The notes: a model not told the origin generated them from the sequence alone. Positions 1 to 6,790 are shown, numbered from the stretch's first letter. The stretch: 9,965 nucleotides of DNA from Deltaproteobacteria bacterium RBG_13_61_14 (GCA_001797815.1 MGQK01000105.1:1-9965); one strand, 5' to 3'. Translations and numbers: made by a program.

Positions 1-528
1 GGGGTCCGGGTGCACGAGAATCCCGGGGCCTTTCCGCTGGCGCGGCTGGTCGGCAACTGGCAAGGAGCGCGAGATGCCGAGGAAAGCGCCGCGGAGCTTT
101 TAGCAGGCCATGATTGGGCGAGTTGGGCGGTGGTCGAGGGGGTCGCTTCTTCCTCGGAGGGGAAAGCCCGGTCCTCCGGTTACCTTGAACCGTCAACCGT
201 CAACCGTCAACCGTCAACCGAGATGGGCCAGGTTCAAGTTCTGGAAAAGGCGGATGGCTATTTGCAGTTGTCGGTGGCGGCCAAGCGAGACTGCCTGCTT
301 CTGATCACGGAGAATTATTTCCCGGGCTGGCAGGCCCGGGTGAACGGGTCGCCCGCCCGAATTTTCCCCGCGGATCTCGCCTTTCGGGGTCTCTTGCTTA
401 AGCCGGGCGCTTCCCGCATCGAACTGATCTACCGGCCCTGGGCGTTTCGCGTGGGCCTCTTCTCCACCCTGGTTTCTCTGCTGGCGGCGGGGGCCGTCCT
501 GTTCAGCCGCCGGCGCCGATCCGTTTAA
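1..528 (+). CDS. YfhO-like multispanning membrane protein, C-terminal 175 residues (5' end outside window)
   Basis: The frame is open from base 1 to the TAA at 526-528, so the gene starts upstream of the window; the GTG at base 10 is not a convincing start. The visible part resembles the C-terminal extracytoplasmic domain of YfhO-type proteins. It has an ENP segment near the start, then a beta-rich region with [18 protein letters not shown] (the PGW triad at residues 108-110 counted from base 1), and then [10 protein letters not shown] and a YRP segment. A single membrane helix (about residues 149-167) and a basic RRRR tail follow. YfhO-like proteins are GT-C-fold membrane proteins linked in some bacteria to glycosylation of envelope polymers; the substrate here is unknown. 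Residues 64-73 ([10 protein letters not shown]) are encoded by a heptamer tandem repeat and look like a linker insertion. The 3' end overlaps the opposing dnaK gene by 26 bp. Confidence 0.72.
   Translation, partial: GVRVHENPGAFPLARLVGNWQGARDAEESAAELLAGHDWASWAVVEGVASSSEGKARSSGYLEPSTVNRQPSTEMGQVQVLEKADGYLQLSVAAKRDCLLLITENYFPGWQARVNGSPARIFPADLAFRGLLLKPGASRIELIYRPWAFRVGLFSTLVSLLAAGAVLFSRRRRSV
191..218. repeat. Heptamer tandem repeat (CGTCAAC)x4 inside the YfhO-like gene
   Basis: Four perfect copies of CGTCAAC lie head to tail at 191-197, 198-204, 205-211 and 212-218. Partial units flank them (AAC at 188-190, CG at 219-220). On the minus strand the unit is GTTGACG. The array is translated in frame as part of [10 protein letters not shown]. 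Because the unit is 7 bp, gain or loss of one copy would shift the reading frame of the host gene, while three copies (21 bp) would not. Confidence 0.95.
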
Positions 529-2320
529 TCAGGTCGGGCACCTGGTGGGTGTATTTCTTGATCTCCTGCAAATCGCCGAACTCGATCGCCTGGCGCGCCT
601 TCTTGAGCAGACTCTGCGCCTCCTGGACCAGGGACTTTTCCAGGCCCTTGTCCCGGGCGTGGAGCTCCCGCTCGACCTGCAGGAGCAGGCCCTCCAGCCG
701 GTTGCAGGCTTTTTCCACCTCGGACCGGCTCTTTAATTCCACCTCGTAGTTCTTGCTCGCGTCCACCATCCACTGGACTTCCTGGTCGGTCAGGCCCGAA
801 GAAGCGGTAACGGTGATGGACTGCTCCTGCCCGGTGTCCAGGTCCTTGGCCGAGACGCTGACGATGCCGTCCGAGTCAATGTCAAAGGTGACCTCGACCT
901 CCGGCTCGCCCCGCTTGGCCGGCCGGATGCCGGTGAGCATGAACTCGCCCAAAAGCTCGTTATCCGCGGCCCGGTCGCTCTCGCCCTGGAGCACGTGGAT
1001 CTTGACCGAAGCCTGGTTGTCGGCCGCGGTGGTGAAGATGTGGGAGGCATGGGTGGGAATGGTGGTGTTGCGCTCGATGACCCGGGTGAAGAAACCGCCG
1101 AAGGTGGCGATGCCCAGGCCCATGGGGGTGACGTCGAGGAGCAGGAGGTCTTCGGCCCTTTCCTCCCCGCCCGCGCCGGCCGCGGCCGAAAGCGCATGCC
1201 CCTGGATGGCCGCCCCCACCGCCACCACCTCGTCCGGGTGCACCCCTTTGCGCGGCGGCCGGTTGAAAAACTTCTGCACCACTTCCTGGACCCTGGGCAT
1301 CCGGGTCTGGCCCCCGACCAGGATCACCTCGTCAATGTCTTCCTTGGTCAGGCCGGCTGCTTCCAGGGTCTTGGTGCAAATGGAGAGGGTCCGCTCGACC
1401 AGGTCCGCGGTCAATTCCTCCAGCTTCTGCCGGGTCAGGGAGAGGTTGAGGTGGAGCGGGCCCTTGTCGCTCATGGCGATGAAAGGCAGGTTGATCTCGG
1501 TCTGCAGCGCGCTCGAAAGTTCGATCTTGGCCTTCTCCGCCGCGTCTTTCAGGCGCTGCAGCGCCATCTTGTCCCGGCGCAGGTTCACGCCTTCGTTCTG
1601 CTGGAAGCTCTCGGCGAGGTAGTCAATGATCCGGTCGTCGAAGTCGTCGCCGCCGAGATAGGTGTCGCCGGCGGTGGAGATGACCTCGAACACGCCCTCG
1701 CTGATCTCGAGGACGGAGATATCGAAGGTGCCCCCGCCCAGGTCGTAAATGGCCACGGTCTCGTCCAGCTTTTTCCCGTAGCCGTAAGCCAGCGCCGCCG
1801 CGGTCGGCTCGTTTATGATCCGGAGCACGTCCAGCCCGGCGATACGGCCGGCGTCTTTGGTGCCCTGGCGCTGCCCGTCGTTGAAATAGGCCGGAACCGT
1901 GACCACCGCCTCCTTCACCGGTTCGCCCAGGTATTCCTCGGCCACCCGGCGCATCTCCTGCAGCACCATGGCCCCGATCTCGGGCAGGCTGAACTCCTGT
2001 CCCCCGGCCCGGACCCGGACATCGGAGTGCGGCCCCTCGAAAATCTCGTAGGGATACGAAGCCAGCGCCTTTTTCACCTCGGGCGAATCGAACTTGCGGC
2101 CGATCAGCCGCTTGGTCGCGTAGATGGTGTTCTTGGGGTTGGTCACCATCTGGCGCTTGGCCAACTGGCCCACCAGCCGCCGGCCGCCTTCTTCAAATGC
2201 CACCACCGAGGGCGTGGTCTTGTAGCCCCCCTTGTTGGGTATCACCTTGGGCTGACCATCTTCGACCACCGCGACGCAGGAATAGGTGGTCCCCAGGTCA
2301 ATTCCGATTACTTTCCCCAT
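503..2320 (-). CDS. dnaK: Hsp70 chaperone, DnaK paralogue with short C-terminus
   Basis: This 605-residue ATP-dependent protein-folding chaperone is cytoplasmic. The ATPase domain (about 1-385) shows [10 protein letters not shown] (6-15), VTVPAYFND (140-148), [12 protein letters not shown] (169-180), DLGGGTFD (193-200), GDDFD (224-228) and VGGQTRMP (335-342). The linker is LLLLDVTP (392-399), and the substrate-binding beta domain runs to about 506. Differences from canonical DnaK include [13 protein letters not shown] where SQRQATKDAG is usual, and [11 protein letters not shown] where PLSLGIETLGG is usual. The lid is followed directly by a GAGG end, without the long disordered acidic tail of housekeeping DnaK (about 640 residues). 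The start has a strong AAGGAGG six bases upstream. It follows a J-domain gene by 11 nt, which is the expected Hsp40-Hsp70 pairing, but there is no grpE beside it. It is probably a specialised second DnaK rather than the housekeeping copy, so the symbol denotes the family only. Confidence 0.93.
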   Translation of the reverse strand: MGKVIGIDLGTTYSCVAVVEDGQPKVIPNKGGYKTTPSVVAFEEGGRRLVGQLAKRQMVTNPKNTIYATKRLIGRKFDSPEVKKALASYPYEIFEGPHSDVRVRAGGQEFSLPEIGAMVLQEMRRVAEEYLGEPVKEAVVTVPAYFNDGQRQGTKDAGRIAGLDVLRIINEPTAAALAYGYGKKLDETVAIYDLGGGTFDISVLEISEGVFEVISTAGDTYLGGDDFDDRIIDYLAESFQQNEGVNLRRDKMALQRLKDAAEKAKIELSSALQTEINLPFIAMSDKGPLHLNLSLTRQKLEELTADLVERTLSICTKTLEAAGLTKEDIDEVILVGGQTRMPRVQEVVQKFFNRPPRKGVHPDEVVAVGAAIQGHALSAAAGAGGEERAEDLLLLDVTPMGLGIATFGGFFTRVIERNTTIPTHASHIFTTAADNQASVKIHVLQGESDRAADNELLGEFMLTGIRPAKRGEPEVEVTFDIDSDGIVSVSAKDLDTGQEQSITVTASSGLTDQEVQWMVDASKNYEVELKSRSEVEKACNRLEGLLLQVERELHARDKGLEKSLVQEAQSLLKKARQAIEFGDLQEIKKYTHQVPDLIKRIGAGG

Positions 2321-2326
2321 CCCCGT

Positions 2327-2334
2327 CCTCCTTA
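2327..2334 (-). promoter_or_regulatory. Ribosome binding site of dnaK overlapping the upstream stop codon
   Basis: On the minus strand the J-protein stop codon TAA (2334-2332) runs straight into AAGGAGG (2333-2327), followed by six bases and the dnaK ATG at 2320. The shared bases mean that terminating ribosomes sit on the next initiation region. This suggests translational coupling and fixed stoichiometry of the J-protein and DnaK. Confidence 0.8.
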
Positions 2335-3648
2335 CTTTTTACGCAAGGCCTTGAGCTCTTTCGCCGCTTGTTTGTGCTTGGGATTCAACTCCAGGGCCTT
2401 CTCCATTTGGATAATCGCCGGTTGTTTCTGGCTCAGGCCCTGATAGGCCTGCCCCAGCAGGAAATGGAAATCCGCGTCGCCCTTCTTCAAGTCAATCGCC
2501 CTCAGCACCAGCACCCGCGTCCGCTCGTAATTGTGCTGGTGCTCCAACACCACCTTGGCCAGGCGATAGAGCCCTTGCGGGTTCTCTGGATTGATCTTCA
2601 AGGCCTCTCCGTAAAGTCGAATCGCCTTGCTGTAGTCTTGAAATTCCTCGGCTTCCTGGCCCTGTTTAAAGGCGATTTCCGCCTGCATCGTGCTTTCCAA
2701 CTGCTTGAGTCGCTCCGTCTCCGCCAGGTAGGTCGGGTTCTGCGGATCGTAGTGCAACGCCAGCTTCAGGTTGATCTCCGCGGCTTTCAAATTCCTCTTC
2801 TCGATCTCCACCAGCGCCCCCTGGTAAAAACGGCGCGCCTGAGCCAAAAGGTTCTGCGCCCCCGCGCTGGATTGCGCCTCCTTCAATTTCTCCTCGAGCC
2901 GGCGCTCGAGCGACCCCTTGCCGAAATCGAGCTTGAGCTTCGGCCCGGGCGGCGGCTCAGCCGGCGGCGGCTCGGCCGGCCGCGGCCGGTCTTTCCGCCG
3001 GACTTCCACGGTCTCGTCCCACTCCAGGTCCAGCCGGGGCTTGGCCGCGTCTTCTTGGCGCAACTGGGCGTCGTACTCCCCGCGGCGGACCGGGTCGAAG
3101 AGCTCCCGATAGGCCAGGTTGATCCGCTTGAAGATCTCCTGGAGTTTTCTCCGGAATTCCGGGTCGGCGTGGCGGAAATGGCGGTCCGGGTGGAAAAGCT
3201 TGGACTGCTGCAGATAGGCCTTCTTGACCGCTTTGGAGGCGGCATTGCTGTCCACTCCCAGGAGTTCGTACCAGTTGAGGTGCTCTCGGCTCAGAAATAG
3301 CTCTTCCACCAGGGCCGCGAATTCTTTTCCCGATAAGGGGCGCTCCGCCGAAGCCGGCTTTTTCACCGGCCGAGCGGCCGCGGCCGGCTTTTCCCGGGAT
3401 CGGGCGTGGTGCCAGGTCACCACGCCTTTGGCATGAAGCTCGGCGAGAAGCTTCAAAGTCTCATCCTGCCCCAGCCCGGTCAGGCTGAACAGATGCTTCA
3501 CGCTGGTGCGACCATCCAAGCGGGAGAGCATGAAACCTTCGCGCGCATCCAAGGCCAGGTCTAAAACCGCGATCCCTTCACAAACGATCGGCACCGCTTC
3601 CAGGGGGATGTCCTCCGGCCGACAGACGTGCGGGGAAGAAGAATTCAC
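2332..3648 (-). CDS. J-domain co-chaperone with winged-helix-like N-terminus and C-terminal TPRs
   Basis: This is a 438-residue protein. The GTG start at 3648-3646 overlaps the argF stop (GTGA) and has GGGAGA six bases upstream. The longer open frame to 4164 is rejected because it lies inside argF and gives low-complexity shadow sequence. Residues about 12-80 form a compact region ([20 protein letters not shown]) resembling the small helical or winged-helix module found in some deltaproteobacterial regulators. A linker follows, then a J domain at about 122-195 with the essential HPD at 153-155 and NWYELLGV at its start. A proline-rich linker ([13 protein letters not shown], 224-236) and a charged helix (247-259) come next. 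TPR-like helices fill about 264-426, best seen at 323-356 and 393-426. J domains stimulate the ATPase of Hsp70, and the adjacent dnaK is the obvious partner. The TPRs and N-terminal module probably choose the client or location. No zinc-finger or G/F region is present, so this is not a housekeeping DnaJ. Confidence 0.9.
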   Translation of the reverse strand: MNSSSPHVCRPEDIPLEAVPIVCEGIAVLDLALDAREGFMLSRLDGRTSVKHLFSLTGLGQDETLKLLAELHAKGVVTWHHARSREKPAAAARPVKKPASAERPLSGKEFAALVEELFLSREHLNWYELLGVDSNAASKAVKKAYLQQSKLFHPDRHFRHADPEFRRKLQEIFKRINLAYRELFDPVRRGEYDAQLRQEDAAKPRLDLEWDETVEVRRKDRPRPAEPPPAEPPPGPKLKLDFGKGSLERRLEEKLKEAQSSAGAQNLLAQARRFYQGALVEIEKRNLKAAEINLKLALHYDPQNPTYLAETERLKQLESTMQAEIAFKQGQEAEEFQDYSKAIRLYGEALKINPENPQGLYRLAKVVLEHQHNYERTRVLVLRAIDLKKGDADFHFLLGQAYQGLSQKQPAIIQMEKALELNPKHKQAAKELKALRKK

Positions 3649-4556
3649 TTCCGGTCTCCCAGCAGGTGCTCGAGGATGGCTTTTTGCACGTGCAACCGGT
3701 TCTCGGCCTGGGCAAAGACCACCGAGTTCGGCCCCTCCAGCGCGTCCTCCGTGATCTCCTCGCCCCGGTGCGCCGGCAGGCAGTGCATGATGCGAACTTC
3801 CGGCTGGGCCAGCCGGATCAACTCCCGGTTGATCTGAAAGCCCTGAAACACTTGCCGGCGTTCCGACTTTTGGGCTTCCTGGCCCATGCTCACCCACACA
3901 TCCGTATAGAGCACGCCCGCCCCGGCCGCGGCTTCTTTCGGGTCCTCCACCACCGTCACCGCCCCTCCGGCCGAGGCCAGGACCTCCGGGTCGGGCCGAA
4001 AGGCTCTTGGGCAGGCCACCATCAGGTGCAGGCCGAAGAGCTTGGCGGCAAGGATCCAGGAGTGGACCATGTTGTTGGAGCCGTCGCCGATGAAGGCCAC
4101 CCGCAAGCCCGGCTGAAGCAGCCCTTGCTCCCGCAAGGTGAAAACATCCGCCAGCACCTGGCAAGGATGGCAGCGGTCGGTCAGGGCATTGATCACCGGC
4201 ACCGTGGCCCAGCGCGCCAACTCCTCCACCTCGGCATGGGCCGCGGTCCGAATCACAATACCATGAACATAGCCGGAAAGCACCCGCGCCGTGTCTTTCA
4301 GGGGCTCGCCCCGGCCCATCTGGGTGCCGTCCTTGGACAGGACCAGCGGGTAGCCGCCCAGCTCCCGGATGCCCACTTCAAAAGAAACCCGGGTGCGGGT
4401 GGAGGACTTGAGGAAAATCATGGCCACGCTCTTGCCCAAAAGCGGCTGGGGCGAGGAAGAGCTTCGGCGCAGGGCCTTGAACTCCGCCGCCCGCTTGAGC
4501 AAGCACTCGGCTTCCGACAAGCTGAGATCGGTCAATGACAAAAAATCCTTTTTCAT
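3645..4556 (-). CDS. argF: Ornithine carbamoyltransferase
   Basis: This 303-residue protein is of normal length for the family. It transfers the carbamoyl group of carbamoyl phosphate to ornithine to make citrulline, in the arginine pathway in the cytoplasm. The carbamoyl-phosphate loop STRTR is at residues 52-56, HPCQ at 130-133, and a nucleotide-fold-like GDGSNNMVHSW at 157-167. The ornithine-side motif DVWVSMG is at 219-225 and HCLPAHRG at 258-265. The SMG and HCLP motifs identify an OTCase rather than an aspartate carbamoyltransferase. FLK (48-50) stands where FEK is common before STRTR. The N-terminus MKKDFLSLTDLS matches usual OTCase starts, so the ATG at 4556 is kept despite having no Shine-Dalgarno. 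A promoter-like sequence immediately upstream suggests a very short leader. The gene overlaps the J-protein start by 4 nt and is preceded by a PHP gene 83 nt away. Confidence 0.95.
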   Translation of the reverse strand: MKKDFLSLTDLSLSEAECLLKRAAEFKALRRSSSSPQPLLGKSVAMIFLKSSTRTRVSFEVGIRELGGYPLVLSKDGTQMGRGEPLKDTARVLSGYVHGIVIRTAAHAEVEELARWATVPVINALTDRCHPCQVLADVFTLREQGLLQPGLRVAFIGDGSNNMVHSWILAAKLFGLHLMVACPRAFRPDPEVLASAGGAVTVVEDPKEAAAGAGVLYTDVWVSMGQEAQKSERRQVFQGFQINRELIRLAQPEVRIMHCLPAHRGEEITEDALEGPNSVVFAQAENRLHVQKAILEHLLGDRK

Positions 4557-4567
4557 CGGATCGGGTT

Positions 4568-4597
4568 ATTCTAGCATAAACTTATACAAGACAACAA
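4568..4597 (-). promoter_or_regulatory. Candidate sigma70-type promoter for argF-J-protein-dnaK
   Basis: Reading the minus strand, TTGTTG (4597-4592) is followed by 18 bp and TAGAAT (4573-4568). A TGC immediately upstream makes an extended -10. Transcription would start near 4561-4560, only about 4-5 nt before the argF ATG, which fits the lack of a ribosome binding site. Its stretch (4561-4600) is clearly more AT-rich than the genes around it. This is inference from motif matching only. Confidence 0.45.
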
Positions 4598-4602
4598 TCT
4601 AT

Positions 4603-4643
4603 GTTCCTGGTTCCTGGTTATTGGTTCCTGGTTTCGGGTTCAT
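4603..4643. repeat. Degenerate heptamer array GTTNNNG between PHP gene and argF
   Basis: Successive 7-bp units on the plus strand are GTTCCTG (4603), GTTCCTG (4610), GTTATTG (4617), GTTCCTG (4624), GTTTCGG (4631) and a decayed GTTCATA (4638). Five units keep GTT at positions 1-3 and G at position 7. The array occupies about half of the PHP-argF spacer, and its last unit contains the PHP stop codon (4642-4640). The pattern matches the minus-strand unit GTTGACG of the array at 191-218. Confidence 0.85.
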
Positions 4644-5380
4644 ACTACGGAAAGGTGTTCCCCTTCCCTTTTCCGTTTACGGCCAAACAGGAAATAATAA
4701 GGGATGTTCCAGAACACGTCGGAAACAACTTTACCGAACAACACCTGCAGGTAAACCGGGAGCGCCAGCGGCTGGCTGACCACGCGCACCCGGCCGGCCT
4801 TGACCGCGGCGATGACCGCTTCCGCCTTGGGCTCGCTTTCGATCAGGCTGTAGGTCTTGCCCAACTGCCAGGCCGAGTGCATGTCCGAGTTCCCCACCAG
4901 GGGCAGGCCCTGCGCCCGGGCCAGCGCCACCGCCCGGCGGTTGGAGTTCAGGACCCGGGAATAGAAGTGGCAGTATTCCACCGCGTCAAACGCGTCCAGA
5001 TGCTTTTTCAGCAGGCCCCGCAAGGCAAACGGAGAAGGATAAAAAGGGTGGGGGGCGATGACCAGGTAGCCGTCCCGCCGCATGGCGCGCAGGTCGTCAA
5101 AAGTTTTCGGAAGAATTAGCCTCCCTTCCGGACCGATCACCAGCACGTGGCGGGCCCGGATCTGCGCCTCCACCCCCACGAGGAGCAGAAGCCCCTGGTC
5201 CCGCGCCCGCGCCACCTGCTCGGCCGTGACCGTGGGCCGGAGGTGGTTGGTGACCGCGAGGACCTGGAATCCCTCTTGCCGGGCGCGGGCGATCACGTCC
5301 TCGGTGCTGTACCGGATCAGGTGGTAATCCACCACGTCCTCGCAGGTGTGGATGTGAAGGTCGGCCTTGAGTTCCGGCAT
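4640..5380 (-). CDS. PHP-domain metal-dependent phosphoesterase-like protein
   Basis: This 246-residue protein carries the PHP metal-site motifs. They are DLHIHT (H9, H11), VTNH (43-46, with N45 where Asp is usual), E71 in GVEAQ, H78, HPF (H111), H138 in EYCHFYS and SDMH (D166, H168). PHP proteins hydrolyse phosphoester bonds with two or three metal ions. Known substrates range from histidinol phosphate to nucleotides and RNA, so none can be assigned here. After the barrel, residues about 204-234 are hydrophobic and aromatic (FWNIPYYFLFG) and end in a basic patch, which could be a membrane-associating tail. The ATG at 5380 is chosen because GGAG sits five bases upstream; a TTG one codon earlier would leave only two bases. 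It lies 64 nt after argD and 83 nt before argF on the same strand. HisK-type activity is possible but unsupported. Confidence 0.85.
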   Translation of the reverse strand: MPELKADLHIHTCEDVVDYHLIRYSTEDVIARARQEGFQVLAVTNHLRPTVTAEQVARARDQGLLLLVGVEAQIRARHVLVIGPEGRLILPKTFDDLRAMRRDGYLVIAPHPFYPSPFALRGLLKKHLDAFDAVEYCHFYSRVLNSNRRAVALARAQGLPLVGNSDMHSAWQLGKTYSLIESEPKAEAVIAAVKAGRVRVVSQPLALPVYLQVLFGKVVSDVFWNIPYYFLFGRKRKREGEHLSVV

Positions 5381-5444
5381 CAATGCTCCGCCCGTCTCTT
5401 TTTCTCTTCCCCTGCCCTTCTCATCCTTGGATGAGCGCGGCGAT

Positions 5445-6626
5445 TCAAAGGCTTCGCAGTCCTTGCTCCAACACCGGCAGAAGCTGGTCCACTTCCTTTT
5501 CGGTCACGATCAGCGGCGGCAGAAACCGCAGCACTTTCCCCGTGGTGCAGTTGATCAGCACCCCGTGCTCCCGGCAAAAGTCCACGACCTTTAAGCCCTC
5601 GCGGTCGAGCTCCATCCCCAGCAGCAGGCCCTTGCCCCGAATTTCCTTGATCAGGGCAAAACGCCGGGCCAATTCCTGCAACCGCTCCCTCAGGTAGGCA
5701 CCCACCCGCCGGCAGTTGGCGAGCGCGTCGCTTGAAAGCAAGGTCTGGATCACGGCTACCCCGGCGCGGGTGGCCAGGTGGTTGCCGCCAAAGGTGGAAG
5801 CGTGCGTGCTCGGCGTCATCACCGCCGCGGCCGCGTCAACCGCCAGGCAGGCCCCGATCGGCACCCCGTTGCCCAGGGCCTTGGCCAGGGTCATCACGTG
5901 CGGCTCCACCCCAAAGCCCGGGTAGGCGAAAAGCTCGCCGGTCCGGCCCATCCCGGTCTGGACCTCATCCAAGATCAGGAGCACGCCCCGCTCGTCGCAG
6001 AGCCGGCGCAGGCCCGGGAGATAGTCCGGCCCCGGCAGGTTCACCCCGCCCTCGGCCTGGATCGGTTCCACCAGCACCGCCGAGGTCTGCGGCGAGATCG
6101 CCCGGGCCATGGCCGGAAGGTCATTGAAAGGCACCTGGCGAAAGCCCGGCACCAGGGGGTGGAACCCGGCATGGAACTTTTCCTGCCCGGTGGCGCTGAG
6201 CGTGGCCAGGGTCCGGCCGTGGAAGGAGCCGAGGCAGCTAATGACCTCGAAGCCCCCCTGGCCGCGCTCCTTGGCATACTTGCGGGCCAGCTTGAGCGCG
6301 GTCTCGTTGGCCTCGGCCCCCGAGTTGCAAAAAAAGACCTTGTCGGCAAAGCTGTTTTCCACCAGGAGCCGCGCCAGCTCGATCTGGGGCTCGATCTGGT
6401 AAAGGCACGAGGTGTGGAGCATTTTCGCCGCCTGCTCCTGGATGGCCGCGGTCACCGCGGGATGGGCATGGCCCAGGTTGGTGGTGGCCAGGCCCGAGAC
6501 AAAATCCAGGTATTCCCGGCCGGTCGAGTCCCACACCCGGCAGCCCTGGCCCCGCACCAGCATCAGCGGCTGCCGGCCGGGCGTGGCAAACAAATAGCGT
6601 CTCGCCTTTTCCACAAAATCTTCCAT
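5445..6626 (-). CDS. argD: Acetylornithine aminotransferase (class III PLP enzyme)
   Basis: This 393-residue cytoplasmic enzyme exchanges an amino group between glutamate and N-acetylglutamate semialdehyde to make N-acetylornithine. The sequence shows LDFVSGLATTNLGHAHP (40-56), NSGAEANE (101-108, phosphate binding), SFHGRTLATLSATG (134-147), LDEVQTGMGRTG (219-230; D220 contacts the PLP ring nitrogen), K249 in LAKALGNG as the PLP Schiff-base lysine, and THASTFGGN (274-282). Length and motifs fit ArgD better than GABA or ornithine aminotransferases, and argF downstream supports this. The ATG at 6626 is preferred, with GGAG five bases upstream. The in-frame ATG at 6650 has no ribosome site and overlaps a predicted -10 box. 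It is the first gene of the leftward block. Confidence 0.92.
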   Translation of the reverse strand: MEDFVEKARRYLFATPGRQPLMLVRGQGCRVWDSTGREYLDFVSGLATTNLGHAHPAVTAAIQEQAAKMLHTSCLYQIEPQIELARLLVENSFADKVFFCNSGAEANETALKLARKYAKERGQGGFEVISCLGSFHGRTLATLSATGQEKFHAGFHPLVPGFRQVPFNDLPAMARAISPQTSAVLVEPIQAEGGVNLPGPDYLPGLRRLCDERGVLLILDEVQTGMGRTGELFAYPGFGVEPHVMTLAKALGNGVPIGACLAVDAAAAVMTPSTHASTFGGNHLATRAGVAVIQTLLSSDALANCRRVGAYLRERLQELARRFALIKEIRGKGLLLGMELDREGLKVVDFCREHGVLINCTTGKVLRFLPPLIVTEKEVDQLLPVLEQGLRSL

Positions 6627-6648
6627 CCGCTCTCCGCGTTCTTGGTCC

Positions 6649-6676
6649 ATTCTACCGGTTTCTGATGGAGGATCAA
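6649..6676 (-). promoter_or_regulatory. Candidate leftward promoter of argD
   Basis: On the minus strand TTGATC (6676-6671) is followed by 16 bp and TAGAAT (6654-6649). A start near 6642 would leave a leader of about 16 nt containing the GGAG of the 6626 start codon. The -10 hexamer is the same as in the argF promoter candidate. Motif-based inference. Confidence 0.45.
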
Positions 6677-6687
6677 GAAATTTCTTG
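6674..6687. promoter_or_regulatory. 14-bp palindrome between divergent promoters, candidate operator
   Basis: CAAGAAATTTCTTG is a perfect palindrome. Its left end overlaps the leftward -35 (6671-6676) and its right end overlaps the rightward -35 (6685-6690). A dimeric regulator bound here would block or affect both promoters. Part of the symmetry is built in because both -35 boxes begin with TTG. It does not resemble the ArgR box consensus. Confidence 0.4.
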
Positions 6688-6712
6688 CACTCTCTTTGGC
6701 TCTCGCTATAAT
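6685..6712 (+). promoter_or_regulatory. Sigma70-type promoter of the SDR gene
   Basis: TTGCAC (6685-6690), a 16-bp spacer and a perfect TATAAT (6707-6712) lie upstream of the SDR gene. The start point would be near 6719, giving a leader of about 110 nt. It is the best promoter match seen in the window. Confidence 0.6.
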
Positions 6713-6719
6713 GCAGTCA

Positions 6720-6753
6720 TTCATGCCGCAAGGCGGCACCCTGAAATCATGAA
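6720..6753 (+). other. Potential hairpins in the SDR 5' leader
   Basis: TGCCGC (6724-6729) pairs with GCGGCA (6733-6738) around a 3-nt loop. A wider pairing, TTCATG (6720-6725) with CATGAA (6748-6753), would compete with it at its base. Both lie just after the predicted start point of the rightward transcript. No known riboswitch is recognised, and no T-run follows, so it is not a standard terminator. Confidence 0.35.
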
Positions 6754-6762
6754 AATGGGAAA

Positions 6763-6790
6763 GTAGGGGCGCGATTAATCGCGCCCCTAC
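6763..6790. repeat. 28-bp perfect palindrome, REP-like
   Basis: The sequence from 6763 reads GTAGGGGCGCGATT and the second 14 bases are its exact reverse complement. It lies in the SDR leader, 24 bp before the Shine-Dalgarno. GTAGGGGC...GCCCCTAC palindromes are, from memory, a common dispersed repeat type in several bacterial phyla. No T-run follows, so a terminator role is unlikely. As RNA it would form a strong GC-rich hairpin. Confidence 0.8.

Noticed and set aside
188-220. CRISPR-like array
   Set aside because: Units are 7 bp and contiguous, with no spacers and no cas genes near by.
995-2443. 482-aa open frame on the plus strand opposite dnaK
   Set aside because: It is antisense to a full-length, motif-complete DnaK. 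The translation is rich in His, Gly, Arg and Pro with no recognisable domain, a GC-rich shadow.
3649-4164. N-terminal extension of the J-domain protein to 610 residues
   Set aside because: The extension lies inside argF in another frame and is glycine/arginine-rich nonsense. The GTG at 3648 has a ribosome site and overlaps the argF stop.
3645-4556. Aspartate carbamoyltransferase (pyrB) as an alternative to argF
   Set aside because: The SMG motif (223-225) and HCLPAHRG are those of ornithine carbamoyltransferase, and argD is in the same block.
5421-5434. TCATCC-TT-GGATGA inverted repeat in the argD-PHP spacer
   Set aside because: Six-base arms with a 2-nt loop and no T-run; too weak to call an element or terminator.
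6763-6790. Rho-independent terminator
   Set aside because: There is no T-run after the palindrome on either strand, and it lies between a promoter and its gene.
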